A DNA stretch of 34,412 nt from positions 1-34,412 of the forward strand of contig JAFQWY010000347.1 in the NCBI GenBank assembly GCA_017407225.1, read 5' to 3'. Positions 22,566 through 30,277 of this stretch are shown here, piece after piece. The notes below the pieces were generated by a model, which worked only from the letters and a program-made list of their open reading frames with translations, had not been told where the DNA came from and made no database searches. Positions within the stretch are counted from its first letter, which is position 1. Each line of letters opens with the position of its first letter. A program made the translations under genes and the position numbers. The DNA comes from Clostridia bacterium. Its GTDB lineage: Bacteria; Bacillota; Clostridia; Oscillospirales; CAG-272.

Positions 22566-23099
22566 TTATTCTGCTGCGGGAGCTTCTTCTGCAGGAGCTT
22601 CGCCTTCTGCGTCCTTGTCGACGATTGCCTGAAGAACGTAAGCGAACTTGTACAGGGGGCTCTGCATGGAGCCGAGAAGCTTTGCAATGAGAACTTCCTT
22701 CGGGGGGATGTCAGCCAGTTCGTTAACGGTAGCTGCATCTACAACGGAACCTTCCAGGATACCGCCGCGGATTTCGAAGGTTTCGATCTTTTCTGCATAT
22801 TCCTTGAGGATCTTTGCAGGAGCGATCGGATCGTCATAGCTGATTGCGATAGCGTTCATGCCTTCCAGATTGGGCTTGAGAGCTTCGAAGCCAACCTTGT
22901 CGCATGCCTTGCCAATCAGAGTATTCTTGATAACAGAGTATTCAACGCCTGCTTCGCGGAGAGCCTTACGCATCTGGGTGTCCTGGTCAACGGTGATACC
23001 TTCGTACTTTACCAGTACGCTGGAAGCGCAACGACCAAGCTTATCTGCAAGACCATCCACAACGGCTTTCTTCTGCTCTAAAATTTTCTCGCTGGGCAT
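22566..23099 (-). CDS. rplJ: 50S ribosomal protein L10
   Basis: The 177-residue protein has the uL10 pattern: an N-terminal domain that binds 23S rRNA (KKAVVDGLADKLGRCASSVLVKYEG split over residues 10-34), VIKNTLIGKAC, LEGMNAIAISYDDPIAPAKI, then the helical spine that carries L12 dimers and an Ala/Glu-rich tail (EGEAPAEEAPAAE). It anchors the stalk and represses its own operon through the leader upstream. AGGAGG stands before the ATG. The usual neighbours rplK-rplA upstream are missing here; an unrelated AAA ATPase lies beyond the promoter. Confidence 0.97.
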   Translation of the reverse strand: MPSEKILEQKKAVVDGLADKLGRCASSVLVKYEGITVDQDTQMRKALREAGVEYSVIKNTLIGKACDKVGFEALKPNLEGMNAIAISYDDPIAPAKILKEYAEKIETFEIRGGILEGSVVDAATVNELADIPPKEVLIAKLLGSMQSPLYKFAYVLQAIVDKDAEGEAPAEEAPAAE

Positions 23100-23261
23100 T
23101 ATTACTTTCCTCCTTATAAGCTATCAGTCAGGAACAAAAAAGTCTTTCTCCGCTCGCACGAAAAAAGACTTACATAAATATCTCATGTATGGGTCTCTCC
23201 TCGGCAGGATGGCGGATCGCTTTTACTGTAACCTGCTGTCTTTGGTTCAACAACGTATAGT
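23100..23261 (-). promoter_or_regulatory. L10 leader with intrinsic attenuator
   Basis: The leader read on the minus strand contains AGACAGCAGG and CCTGCCGAGG (near 23240-23200), the pattern of the L10-binding leader found before rplJ in many bacteria. It is followed by a terminator: AAGTCTTT (23171-23164 on the minus strand) pairs with AAAGACTT (23047+100, that is 23147-23140) and a T-run ends at 23135. Binding of L10(L12)4 would be expected to govern whether the attenuator forms. Confidence 0.75.
23135..23171 (-). terminator. Attenuator hairpin in the rplJ leader
   Basis: A perfect 8-bp stem, arms 23140-23147 and 23164-23171, with a T-run on the minus strand (23140-23135). It lies 36 bases before the rplJ start, so it ends transcription ahead of the coding sequence. 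Confidence 0.85.
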
Positions 23262-23290
23262 ATTATACACCATCGGGTGTTTTTTGTCAA
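23262..23290 (-). promoter_or_regulatory. rplJ-rplL promoter
   Basis: Minus-strand TTGACA (23290-23285) and TATAAT (23267-23262) are exact consensus with a 17-base spacer, as in the rpsF promoter. The transcript would carry about 155 bases of leader. Confidence 0.9.
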
Positions 23291-23360
23291 TAGTTTTTTG
23301 ATAAAATACAGTACAAATTACGCGGTTATTCCGCAGATTCATCTGTGAAATACACACAAT

Positions 23361-24101
23361 TCAATGTTCGTCCAGGAAGAATTCCGGCGATGAAAGGAAT
23401 CGCTTCATGAGAATGTAGTTGTCCGTTCTCTCCCATGCGGTTTCACTCAGACCTGTCTCTCTGAACTCATAAATCTGTGCGCCGGGGTACGCCGTCAGGA
23501 TGGGCGAATGGGTGGAGATGATGAACTGGGAGCCTTCCTTCACAAGATCCCGCATGATATGCAGCATAGCAATCTGCCGTGCCGGCGACAGTGCTGCTTC
23601 CGGTTCGTCAAGAATGTACAGCCCGTTTCCGCGGAACCGGTTCTTCATCAGAGCGAAGAAGCTCTCGCCGTGGGACTGCTCGTGAAGGGATTTTCCGCCG
23701 TAGGTGTCGATGATATCCCAGTCATTGTAGGTGGGGCCTTTGTCCAGCTCCTCGATATTGGTAGCTACATTGAAGAAACTCTCGGCACGGAGAAAATAGC
23801 TGTCACTCCACTTCTTCCCCGCCGGTCGGGACAGTCTCAGAAAACGGTGCAGATCCGAATGGCTGGATCGGGTGGAGAACCGGAAGTTTTTGCTGCCGCC
23901 TTCGGGATTCAGTCCTGCCGACACGGCAATGGCTTCGATGAGCGTGGATTTTCCGCTTCCGTTCTCGCCGACGAAGAAGGTGACGGGCGAGGTCAGGTGA
24001 ATGCAGTCACCCTCCAGGAACCTGATAAAGGGCAGATCGTTTACGTAGGAGTCCGTTTCTGCAAGCCCCTCCGTATCTATCCGGATATCCTTCACAAACA
24101 T
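23361..24101 (-). CDS. AAA-family (ABC/SMC-like) ATPase, stand-alone
   Basis: The 246-residue protein is a single ATPase domain of the AAA_21/predicted-ATPase (COG3910-like) kind. It has Walker A FFVGENGSGKSTLIEAI at about 42-58, the signature-like HGESFFALM near 143-151, Walker B GLYILDEPEAALSP at about 160-173, and the switch STHSPIL near 196-202. No membrane or nuclease domain is attached. Such ATPases occur alone or as partners in DNA-related or defence loci, and nothing here settles its role. AAGGAGG stands before the ATG. It is the last gene of the unit starting with rarA, 11 bases after the zinc-ribbon gene. Two short hairpins follow at about 23320-23345, without a T-tail. Confidence 0.87.
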   Translation of the reverse strand: MFVKDIRIDTEGLAETDSYVNDLPFIRFLEGDCIHLTSPVTFFVGENGSGKSTLIEAIAVSAGLNPEGGSKNFRFSTRSSHSDLHRFLRLSRPAGKKWSDSYFLRAESFFNVATNIEELDKGPTYNDWDIIDTYGGKSLHEQSHGESFFALMKNRFRGNGLYILDEPEAALSPARQIAMLHIMRDLVKEGSQFIISTHSPILTAYPGAQIYEFRETGLSETAWERTDNYILMKRFLSSPEFFLDEH

Positions 24102-24112
24102 GGCGTGCCTCC

Positions 24113-24745
24113 TTATTTCACCAGAATCTTTCCGCAGTGGTAGCAGGTTTCCCTCTCGGCTTTATTGATTTCGCCGCAGTAGGGGCAGACAAACAGCACA
24201 TCGAACATTCCCTCGGTGACAACACCCACCCGCATGGGATATTTCATCCCCCGCAGGTAGATCAGGGTGTCGCCCACCTTATAGGGCGCCTGATCCAGGA
24301 ATTTATTGACGGGAAAGCTTTCGGAAGATCCGTCCTCCGTGCGCTGTCCCCCGTGCTCCATGCCCTCGTCCCACAGTTCAAAGCGGAACGGTTCCTCTTC
24401 CCCTCTGTCGATCACCAGATCCACGATCAGGCGGGTGCGGAGGTTGGTGGACGCCTGCAGCTTGACCCTCTTGGCACGCTTGGGGACGATTTCAGTGATC
24501 TCACCCATCCAGGATTTCTGAAAAATCAGATGGAGTCGGAAGATCAGGCAGGACAGGGCGAATACAACGGCAAACACCATCAGTCTGGCACCGCCCACGT
24601 TCCGCACACTGCCGAAATCGTACAGAAGGCAGAAAACTCCTGCGGCTGCGGTGAATACGAGGGTTCCGGCAAGACGCAGTGCGATATTTTTACGGTACTG
24701 GAATACAAACTCCCGGGGGAGATTTTTCATGTCAGGTTTATGCAT
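24113..24745 (-). CDS. Membrane protein with C-terminal zinc ribbon
   Basis: The 210-residue protein has two membrane helices (about residues 24-42 and 54-70), then a soluble beta-rich domain (WMGEITEIVPKRAKRVKLQA onward) and a C-terminal zinc ribbon with CPYCGE and CYHCGK at about 186-205. The ribbon should bind one zinc through four cysteines. The function is unknown; the layout resembles small membrane adaptors. AAGGAGA lies 7 bases before the ATG. It sits 18 bases after the glycosidase gene and 11 before the ATPase gene, so it is part of the same unit. Confidence 0.82.
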   Translation of the reverse strand: MHKPDMKNLPREFVFQYRKNIALRLAGTLVFTAAAGVFCLLYDFGSVRNVGGARLMVFAVVFALSCLIFRLHLIFQKSWMGEITEIVPKRAKRVKLQASTNLRTRLIVDLVIDRGEEEPFRFELWDEGMEHGGQRTEDGSSESFPVNKFLDQAPYKVGDTLIYLRGMKYPMRVGVVTEGMFDVLFVCPYCGEINKAERETCYHCGKILVK

Positions 24746-24763
24746 GGGTCTCTCCTTTTTCTT

Positions 24764-26392
24764 TTATTTCATGTCGATCCGGTACAGCCGGCTCATTTTT
24801 GCGTCCTCAAACAGAGGAATCAGGCTCATTCCGTCGGGGATATTCAGCACGGGTGCATCGTTATCACCGCTGTGGACGAACAGATACCGTCCGCATCCGT
24901 GGACAACCGTGTCGCTGTCACACCAGATATGTACGCCGCGATCCCGGCAGAAGGAGCGGATTTCCGCGGCGGTGATGTTCTCCCACGATCCGTCAAGCAA
25001 CAGCCCACGCCTGCCCGCATCTGCCGCGGCTTCCGTCAGAAGTTCCGTTTCCGCAGGCTTCAGGAAGATGAACGCCTTGTAGCGATCCCGTACAGCCGCA
25101 TAATCGTCAATCAGGTAAATATCATAGGGTGCGCCCAGATACCCCAGAGTCTGACGGATTCCGTAGGGCAGAGTCCGGCAGCAGGGTTCCTTTGCGTAAG
25201 CGCGCTCGTCAATGAACACCGCGGTTTCCGCACGGCTTGTCCGGTCTTCCGCGAGGGCTTCCTCGAAGATTTCCCGGCATTGTTCCAGCAGACTGCGGTA
25301 CCGGTCATCGTCGTACCATCCGCCCCACATATCGAACCACCACATGGCGTGGCCGTGGGTCAGTGCCCGCGAGAAGTGCATCCGGATGATCTCACAGGAT
25401 TTTTCCGGATCCGGCCCGAACCAGACGGGTGTGTTGTATGCCGGCAGTTCATTGGGCGCTTCTGACAGATGGGTGCGGGTATCGTTTTCCGCAAAATACA
25501 GCTTGCCGTGGTGCTTCAGGGAATCCACCGGCAGCATACAGGCGTGATCCATTCCCACCGGGCGTGTTTTTGCGTAGGACACAGGAGAACAGATAAAATC
25601 CACATCCGGGCATTCCAGAATCCAACGCAGGGCATGGTGTGCGGATCCGGGATTGGTACATTCCATGGTGTAGCCGTAGAAGCAGCCGATCACAAGTCTT
25701 CGCTCCGTTTTTTCCTTGGCGAAAGCGGAAAACTCCATGATCCGCCGGGCAGTCATTTCGGAATAGAACGCCTGCAGTTCCTCTTCGGTACCGGCAAGGT
25801 TCTTTTCCCGGCAGTACCGCTCAAAGGCTTCTGCGGAACGTCTGCCGACGGAGCCTCGCATATCAAAGGGGAACCATTCTTCGGTATTCCCGCCTGCCAG
25901 CTGATATCCCACGATATGCTCCCGGTAAGGGGCGTTTTCCACGTGATCGATGAACAGTCCCAGCAGACGCTTTGTCTCCTCCGCCCACAGATCCGATGAG
26001 AAGCAGGCACGGCGGCGCTCGAAGAATCCGAAATCACAGCATTCCTCCGGATGTTCGTCCTCCCACTGCTTCGGGAGAGACATATTTACCCGTGGGAAGA
26101 TCCATGCATCGGGCCGTGCGGCGAGGATTTTATCCACGTCGGCATCAAACAGGGAGTAATCCGGTGTATCGCTGTCGAAAATCCCCGGCGCCATAGGCGG
26201 AATCTGTGAGGTTTCGTTGATGGTCTGGGTGCCGAAGAACACCGGCATGGAGAACAGGCGGCATCCGAGACCGGCAAAATCCTCATACCGGGCGTTGTAT
26301 GTGCGGTATGTGATGTATGCAAATCCCGGCAGCGGGTTCCCGTCGATAAAGAGTGCGGGCACGCCGTTGTAATTCTGTACGGATGACTTCAT
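24764..26392 (-). CDS. GH42-like (clan GH-A) glycoside hydrolase
   Basis: The 542-residue protein looks like a beta-galactosidase-type TIM barrel: FAYITYRTYNARYEDFAGLG and RPDAWIFPRVNMSLP early, IVGYQLAGGNTEEWFPFDM with a candidate acid/base Glu in the Asn-Thr-Glu-Glu-Trp stretch, KLYFAENDTRTHLS with a candidate nucleophile Glu, and a C-terminal Rossmann-like trimerisation-type domain (AVFIDERAYA onward). It has no signal peptide. The start at 26392 is preferred to the ATG at 26398, because AAAGGGG would be one base from the latter and seven from the former; the latter would overlap the rarA stop as ATGA. Substrate is uncertain. It lies between rarA and a zinc-ribbon gene. Confidence 0.75.
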   Translation of the reverse strand: MKSSVQNYNGVPALFIDGNPLPGFAYITYRTYNARYEDFAGLGCRLFSMPVFFGTQTINETSQIPPMAPGIFDSDTPDYSLFDADVDKILAARPDAWIFPRVNMSLPKQWEDEHPEECCDFGFFERRRACFSSDLWAEETKRLLGLFIDHVENAPYREHIVGYQLAGGNTEEWFPFDMRGSVGRRSAEAFERYCREKNLAGTEEELQAFYSEMTARRIMEFSAFAKEKTERRLVIGCFYGYTMECTNPGSAHHALRWILECPDVDFICSPVSYAKTRPVGMDHACMLPVDSLKHHGKLYFAENDTRTHLSEAPNELPAYNTPVWFGPDPEKSCEIIRMHFSRALTHGHAMWWFDMWGGWYDDDRYRSLLEQCREIFEEALAEDRTSRAETAVFIDERAYAKEPCCRTLPYGIRQTLGYLGAPYDIYLIDDYAAVRDRYKAFIFLKPAETELLTEAAADAGRRGLLLDGSWENITAAEIRSFCRDRGVHIWCDSDTVVHGCGRYLFVHSGDNDAPVLNIPDGMSLIPLFEDAKMSRLYRIDMK

Positions 26393-26394
26393 TC

Positions 26395-27633
26395 TCATTC
26401 CCCTTTGATCTTTTCCCAGTAGGCTTTTGCGGCCTGCTCGGTCTTGTTTTCGGCGTATTCGTAGTACCGGCGGTCGGCAATGTCGGAGGGGAGGTACTGC
26501 TGCTTCACCCAGTGATTCGGGAAGCTGTGGGGGTACTGGTAACCCTTGAACTGGGGGGATCTCAGGTGTACGGGAATCTCGGTTCCCCGTCCGGCTTTGA
26601 TATCGGCGTCAGCCCTGGCATAGGCTTCGTAAGCGGAGTTGGATTTTGGCGAGGTTGCCAGCATCACCGCAGCATTGACCAGCGGAATTCTGGCTTCGGG
26701 CATACCAAGTTCTCTGGCACAGTCCACGCAGGCCTTCACGATGACGGGTGCCATGGGATAGGCAAGCCCCACATCCTCCGATGCGATGACCATGAGCCGG
26801 CGGCAGGGGGAAATCAGGTCGCCGCCTTCCAGCAGACGCGCCAGATAGAACACCGCCGCATCGGGATCGGAGCCCCGGATGGATTTCTGCAGTCCGGACA
26901 AAAGGTCGTAGTGAACGTCCCCGTCCCGGTCGAAATTCCCCTGGGATACGGAGGGTGTCAGATCGGCAATCAGGTTCTCATCCACAATCCGTGCGCCGGT
27001 TTCGTCAGTGTCGGAAGCATTGACAGCCACTTCCAGCATGGTCAGACCGCGGCGCACATCCCCGGCAGATGCGTTTGCCAGATCGTGGAATGCCTGATCG
27101 GTGACGGTAACATCCGGGAATTCCCTCTCAGCCACGGTGCGGATCCGGTTCTCAATGGCTTCCGGCGGCACGTGTCTGAACTCAAAAACCGAGCATCTTG
27201 AGAGAAGCGCGTCATATATATAATAGTAAGGATTTTCGGTGGTGGATGCGATAAGGGTGATCCGTCCGTCCTCCAGATACTCCAGAAGGGACTGCTGCTG
27301 CTTTTTGTTGAAATACTGGATTTCGTCCAGATACAGGAGAACGCCGTTCTGACCCATGATGCCCTCGGTATCCTTTGCCACATCGCGGATATCCTGGAGG
27401 GATGCGGTGGTGGCGTTGAGTTTGTGCAGGGTCTTTCCGCACTGGGCGGCAATGATGGAAGCGGCAGTGGTTTTCCCGCATCCGGGAGGACCGAAGAAGA
27501 TCATGGATGGGATCACGCCCCGGCCCACCATACGGCGCAGAATGCCGTTCTGTCCGAACAGGTGGGTCTGTCCGGCGATATCGTCGAAGGTGCGGGGTCT
27601 GGCGCGGTCTGCGAGGGGAGATAACTGAGACAT
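26395..27633 (-). CDS. rarA: Replication-associated recombination protein A (RarA/MgsA-type AAA+ ATPase)
   Basis: The 412-residue protein opens with [20 protein letters not shown], the RarA/clamp-loader-like start, followed by Walker [27 protein letters not shown], Walker [21 protein letters not shown], sensor 1 [20 protein letters not shown], and C-terminal helical domains including [19 protein letters not shown]. It binds SSB and acts at stalled forks and ssDNA gaps. The ATG at 27633 is set by homology; the frame stays open for 140 codons upstream, but that part is antisense to another gene. Its best promoter lies 390 bases upstream at 28024-28052. Confidence 0.95.
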   Translation of the reverse strand: MSQLSPLADRARPRTFDDIAGQTHLFGQNGILRRMVGRGVIPSMIFFGPPGCGKTTAASIIAAQCGKTLHKLNATTASLQDIRDVAKDTEGIMGQNGVLLYLDEIQYFNKKQQQSLLEYLEDGRITLIASTTENPYYYIYDALLSRCSVFEFRHVPPEAIENRIRTVAEREFPDVTVTDQAFHDLANASAGDVRRGLTMLEVAVNASDTDETGARIVDENLIADLTPSVSQGNFDRDGDVHYDLLSGLQKSIRGSDPDAAVFYLARLLEGGDLISPCRRLMVIASEDVGLAYPMAPVIVKACVDCARELGMPEARIPLVNAAVMLATSPKSNSAYEAYARADADIKAGRGTEIPVHLRSPQFKGYQYPHSFPNHWVKQQYLPSDIADRRYYEYAENKTEQAAKAYWEKIKGE

Positions 27634-27669
27634 GGGATGCCCTTTCCTTTGAATGAAATGGAGGATGCG

Positions 27670-28011
27670 ATGGAATTTACGGAATATACGATATCGGCGG
27701 GTGGGATCTCTCTGACACTTCCCGTTTTTCTGGGAAATGAGGATGCCTGCCGGATGAATCGTTTCTATGAAGCGGCGCTCCGCGAGCTTTACGCATACGG
27801 ATGCAGTCTGACGGAGAAGGACCGCCGCTCGGGGTATTTCTGCCGCCCGTCTGTGACGGAGGAGGACGGAATTGTGACGGTGTCGCTTTCTCTGACTTTT
27901 CGCAGATCCGGTGCGCCGTCGGTGCGGAAAACCGTGGTTCACCGCTGGTTGGACGGGTACCTGATCCGGGAGAAAAAGCAGCGGATTGTCCGCCGAAGGG
28001 AGCAAAAATGA
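27670..28011 (+). CDS. Small cytosolic protein of unknown function
   Basis: The 113-residue product, MEFTEYTISAGGISLTLPVF onward, has alternating beta strands, a helix around NRFYEAALRELYAYG, and a basic tail (REKKQRIVRRREQK). The pattern is a little like the DUF3298/RsiV-type C-terminal domain, but I do not claim that. The ATG at 27670 is preferred to one 33 bases earlier because TGGAGG stands 6 bases before it. It diverges from rarA with 36 bases between start codons, and no clear promoter is visible for it. The predicted rarA promoter makes a leader antisense to the whole gene. No strong terminator follows; a 7-bp TTTTACT/AGTAAAA repeat lies at about 28013-28036. Confidence 0.68.
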   Translation: MEFTEYTISAGGISLTLPVFLGNEDACRMNRFYEAALRELYAYGCSLTEKDRRSGYFCRPSVTEEDGIVTVSLSLTFRRSGAPSVRKTVVHRWLDGYLIREKKQRIVRRREQK

Positions 28012-28023
28012 TTTTACTTTATA

Positions 28024-28052
28024 TATTGTAGTAAAATTATACGAATTTGTCA
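28024..28052 (-). promoter_or_regulatory. Predicted rarA promoter behind the divergent gene
   Basis: Minus-strand TTGACA (28052-28047) and TACAAT (28029-28024) with a 17-base spacer. The transcript would run antisense through the entire gene at 27670-28011 before reaching rarA. No similarly good minus-strand promoter was found between this point and 27634. Confidence 0.6.
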
Positions 28053-28083
28053 AGGTATCGGGGGTGACTTCACCAAATTACTC

Positions 28084-28112
28084 TTGCTTTTTTCACCGGG
28101 ATATCGTATAAT
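28084..28112 (+). promoter_or_regulatory. Promoter of the GH92 gene
   Basis: TTGCTT (28084-28089) and TATAAT (28107-28112) with a 17-base spacer, 30 bases before the start codon. Confidence 0.8.
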
Positions 28113-28142
28113 TATTAAAAATACAACCCCGGAGGTTCAGAA

Positions 28143-30101
28143 ATGAGCAGAATCCAACTCGTCAACATCAAGCAGGGTACCAAATCGGTGCCTCGCTTCT
28201 CCCAGGGCAATACCCTTCCTCTGGTACAGCGTCCGTTCGGCATGACGGCGTTTGCCCCCCAGACGGAACGTCACGGCAGCTGGTACTATCATCCCGATGC
28301 ACACAGCATTGAAGGCATCCGTCTCACCCACCAGCCCAGCCCGTGGATCAACGACTACGGCACTTTCCTGATGACTCCCCAGAACGATATCATCGCGGAT
28401 AATCACGGCTCCGCATGGGGTGGATTCCGCCCTCAGAACGCTGTGATGACACCGTCACACGTGAAGATCGACTTCCTCCGTCCCATGTGCGACTTTGAAG
28501 TGACTCCCACCGAACGCGGTGCTGTCTGCCGGCTGAATTTCCGCACCGACCGGAAATCCTGCCTGTCCGTTCTCCCTCTCATGGGTGACTACGAATACAC
28601 CGTTGATCCCGAAAAGAACCAGATCATCGGCTCCACCACCGGTCACTCCGGCGATATTGCCAAGGATTTCAGGATGTACTTCGTTCTCCGCTTCCCCGAA
28701 GGCGCGGTGGACTTTGATGAAGTGAAAATCGAAAAGAACGGCACCCGCGAGGGATACATCCACATTTTCCTGAACGTCAAGCAGGTGGAATATTCCCTCG
28801 GCACCTCCTACATCTCCCCCGAGCTGGCGGAGCTGGTGATTGAGAGAGAAATCGGCGGACGGTCCTTTGACGAAATCCTCGCGGAAAACAACGGAATCTG
28901 GGAAGAAAAGCTGGCGCGGATCGATGCACAGTTCGACGATCCCGATGTGGAAAAGACCTTCTACACCTGCCTGTGGCGCACCTTCCTGTTCCCACACAAG
29001 TGCTACGAATACGACCGTGACGGCAGAATGATCCACTACACCCCCATCGACGGCTCCGTTCACGAGGGTCCCCGCTACACCGACAACGGTTTCTGGGATA
29101 CTGCACGCACGGTATATCCTCTGTTCACCCTGATCGCGCGTGACGAATTCGCAGAGATGCTGGAAGGCTTCGTCAACGACTACCGGGAATGCGGCTGGCT
29201 GCCCCGCTGGATCTCCATCGGCGAAGTGGGATGCATGCCCTCCACCTTCATCGACTGTGTCATCGCTCATGCGGTTGTCAACGGCATCGGCGACCGGAAG
29301 ACCTGGGAAGATGCTCTCGACGGCATGATCAAGCACGCCAACAACAACGGTCCCATGCCCCGGTTCGGCCGGAACGGTGCGGAAGACTATGTGAAGTACG
29401 GCTATGTTCCCCGAGATGTCTGCGGCGAGTCCGTCAACCTGACTCTGGATGCGGCTTACGGCGACTGGTGCATCGCGGAAGTGGCAAAGCTGCTGGGACG
29501 GGACGAAATTGTGCCCGAATACCTGCGCCGCGCCAAAAATTACACAAATCTCTGGGATCCGGAAACCGGCTTTATGCGGGCAAAGGATACAAACGGCGTG
29601 ATGACTCCCGACTTCGATCCCGTCAAGTGGGGGCGTGACTACACGGAAGCGGCTGCATGGCAGACCTCCTTTGCGGTTCCCCACGACATCGAAGGGCTTT
29701 CCGAACTGATGGGCGGACGGGATGCAATGATTGCCAAGCTGGACGCCTTCTTCGCGGAACCTCCCACTTACCGTGTATGGGGCTACGGCGGAGAAATCCA
29801 CGAAATCACCGAAATGGCGGCTCTGGACTACGGTCAGTGCTCCATCAACAACCAGCCTTCCTTCCACATTCCCTTCATCTATGCATATCTGGGCGAAACT
29901 GAAAAGACCCGTTACTGGGTACACAAGATGGCGCTGGAATCCTTCTCCTGGCAGGATGACGGCTTCCCGGGCGACGAAGACAACGGAACCACCGCGGCAT
30001 GGTACGTGTTCGCCTGCCTCGGTATGTATCCCCTCTGCCCCGGCAAAGCTGATCTGGTGAAGTTCCCCGGCATCGCAAAGAAGTGGGAAATCAGAAAATA
30101 A
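28143..30101 (+). CDS. GH92-family glycoside hydrolase with Gln at the expected catalytic-acid position
   Basis: The 652-residue protein follows the GH92 exo-alpha-mannosidase plan: an N-terminal beta domain with RPFGMTAFAPQTE, GIRLTHQPSPW and MGDYEYTVDP, then an (alpha/alpha)6 barrel with DNGFWDTART at 314-323, YTEAAAWQTSFAVPHD and GFPGDEDNGTTAAWYVFACL, where D611 and D613 fit the general-base aspartates. The usual GNEPS motif is replaced by NNQPS, with Gln571 at the place of the catalytic acid Glu. It lacks a signal peptide and ends about 100 residues earlier than typical GH92 proteins, with a terminator right after the stop. GGAGG precedes the ATG. Known GH92 enzymes with this Gln act on mannose-1-phospho-6-mannose linkages. 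Confidence 0.9.
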   Translation: MSRIQLVNIKQGTKSVPRFSQGNTLPLVQRPFGMTAFAPQTERHGSWYYHPDAHSIEGIRLTHQPSPWINDYGTFLMTPQNDIIADNHGSAWGGFRPQNAVMTPSHVKIDFLRPMCDFEVTPTERGAVCRLNFRTDRKSCLSVLPLMGDYEYTVDPEKNQIIGSTTGHSGDIAKDFRMYFVLRFPEGAVDFDEVKIEKNGTREGYIHIFLNVKQVEYSLGTSYISPELAELVIEREIGGRSFDEILAENNGIWEEKLARIDAQFDDPDVEKTFYTCLWRTFLFPHKCYEYDRDGRMIHYTPIDGSVHEGPRYTDNGFWDTARTVYPLFTLIARDEFAEMLEGFVNDYRECGWLPRWISIGEVGCMPSTFIDCVIAHAVVNGIGDRKTWEDALDGMIKHANNNGPMPRFGRNGAEDYVKYGYVPRDVCGESVNLTLDAAYGDWCIAEVAKLLGRDEIVPEYLRRAKNYTNLWDPETGFMRAKDTNGVMTPDFDPVKWGRDYTEAAAWQTSFAVPHDIEGLSELMGGRDAMIAKLDAFFAEPPTYRVWGYGGEIHEITEMAALDYGQCSINNQPSFHIPFIYAYLGETEKTRYWVHKMALESFSWQDDGFPGDEDNGTTAAWYVFACLGMYPLCPGKADLVKFPGIAKKWEIRK

Positions 30102-30132
30102 TTGTTTAAGCAAACCAAGTACAGCAGCAACG

Positions 30133-30164
30133 ACAGCATCGGGTGTATATCCGGTGCTGTTTTT
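30133..30164 (+). terminator. Terminator after the GH92 gene, first copy
   Basis: ACAGCATCGG (30133-30142) pairs with CCGGTGCTGT (30151-30160) around GTGTATAT and is followed by T5. The same sequence recurs exactly at 31843-31874. Confidence 0.9.
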
Positions 30165-30201
30165 CATACAGAACGCATATAAAGATTTGCCTCTTCATTT
30201 C

Positions 30202-30230
30202 TTGATTTGCCTGTTTGATTGTGCTATAAT
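30202..30230 (+). promoter_or_regulatory. Promoter of the first solute-binding protein gene
   Basis: TTGATT (30202-30207) and TATAAT (30225-30230) with a 17-base spacer and an extended -10 TG at 30222-30223. Confidence 0.8.
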
Positions 30231-30277
30231 AACCGCGCACAATTCATAGTCTGTTCTGACTGCAAGGAGATAACCCG

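Noticed and set aside
23266-23286. A plus-strand ACACC/GGGTGT hairpin with a T-run
   Set aside because: It lies within the rplJ promoter and no plus-strand gene ends there, so it is probably chance symmetry of the promoter spacer.
27634-28053. A 140-codon N-terminal extension of RarA
   Set aside because: The RarA family starts at the ATG at 27633, and the extension is antisense to a gene with its own ribosome site.
28455-30167. A 570-codon open frame on the minus strand
   Set aside because: It is antisense to the GH92 gene, whose family motifs are clear.
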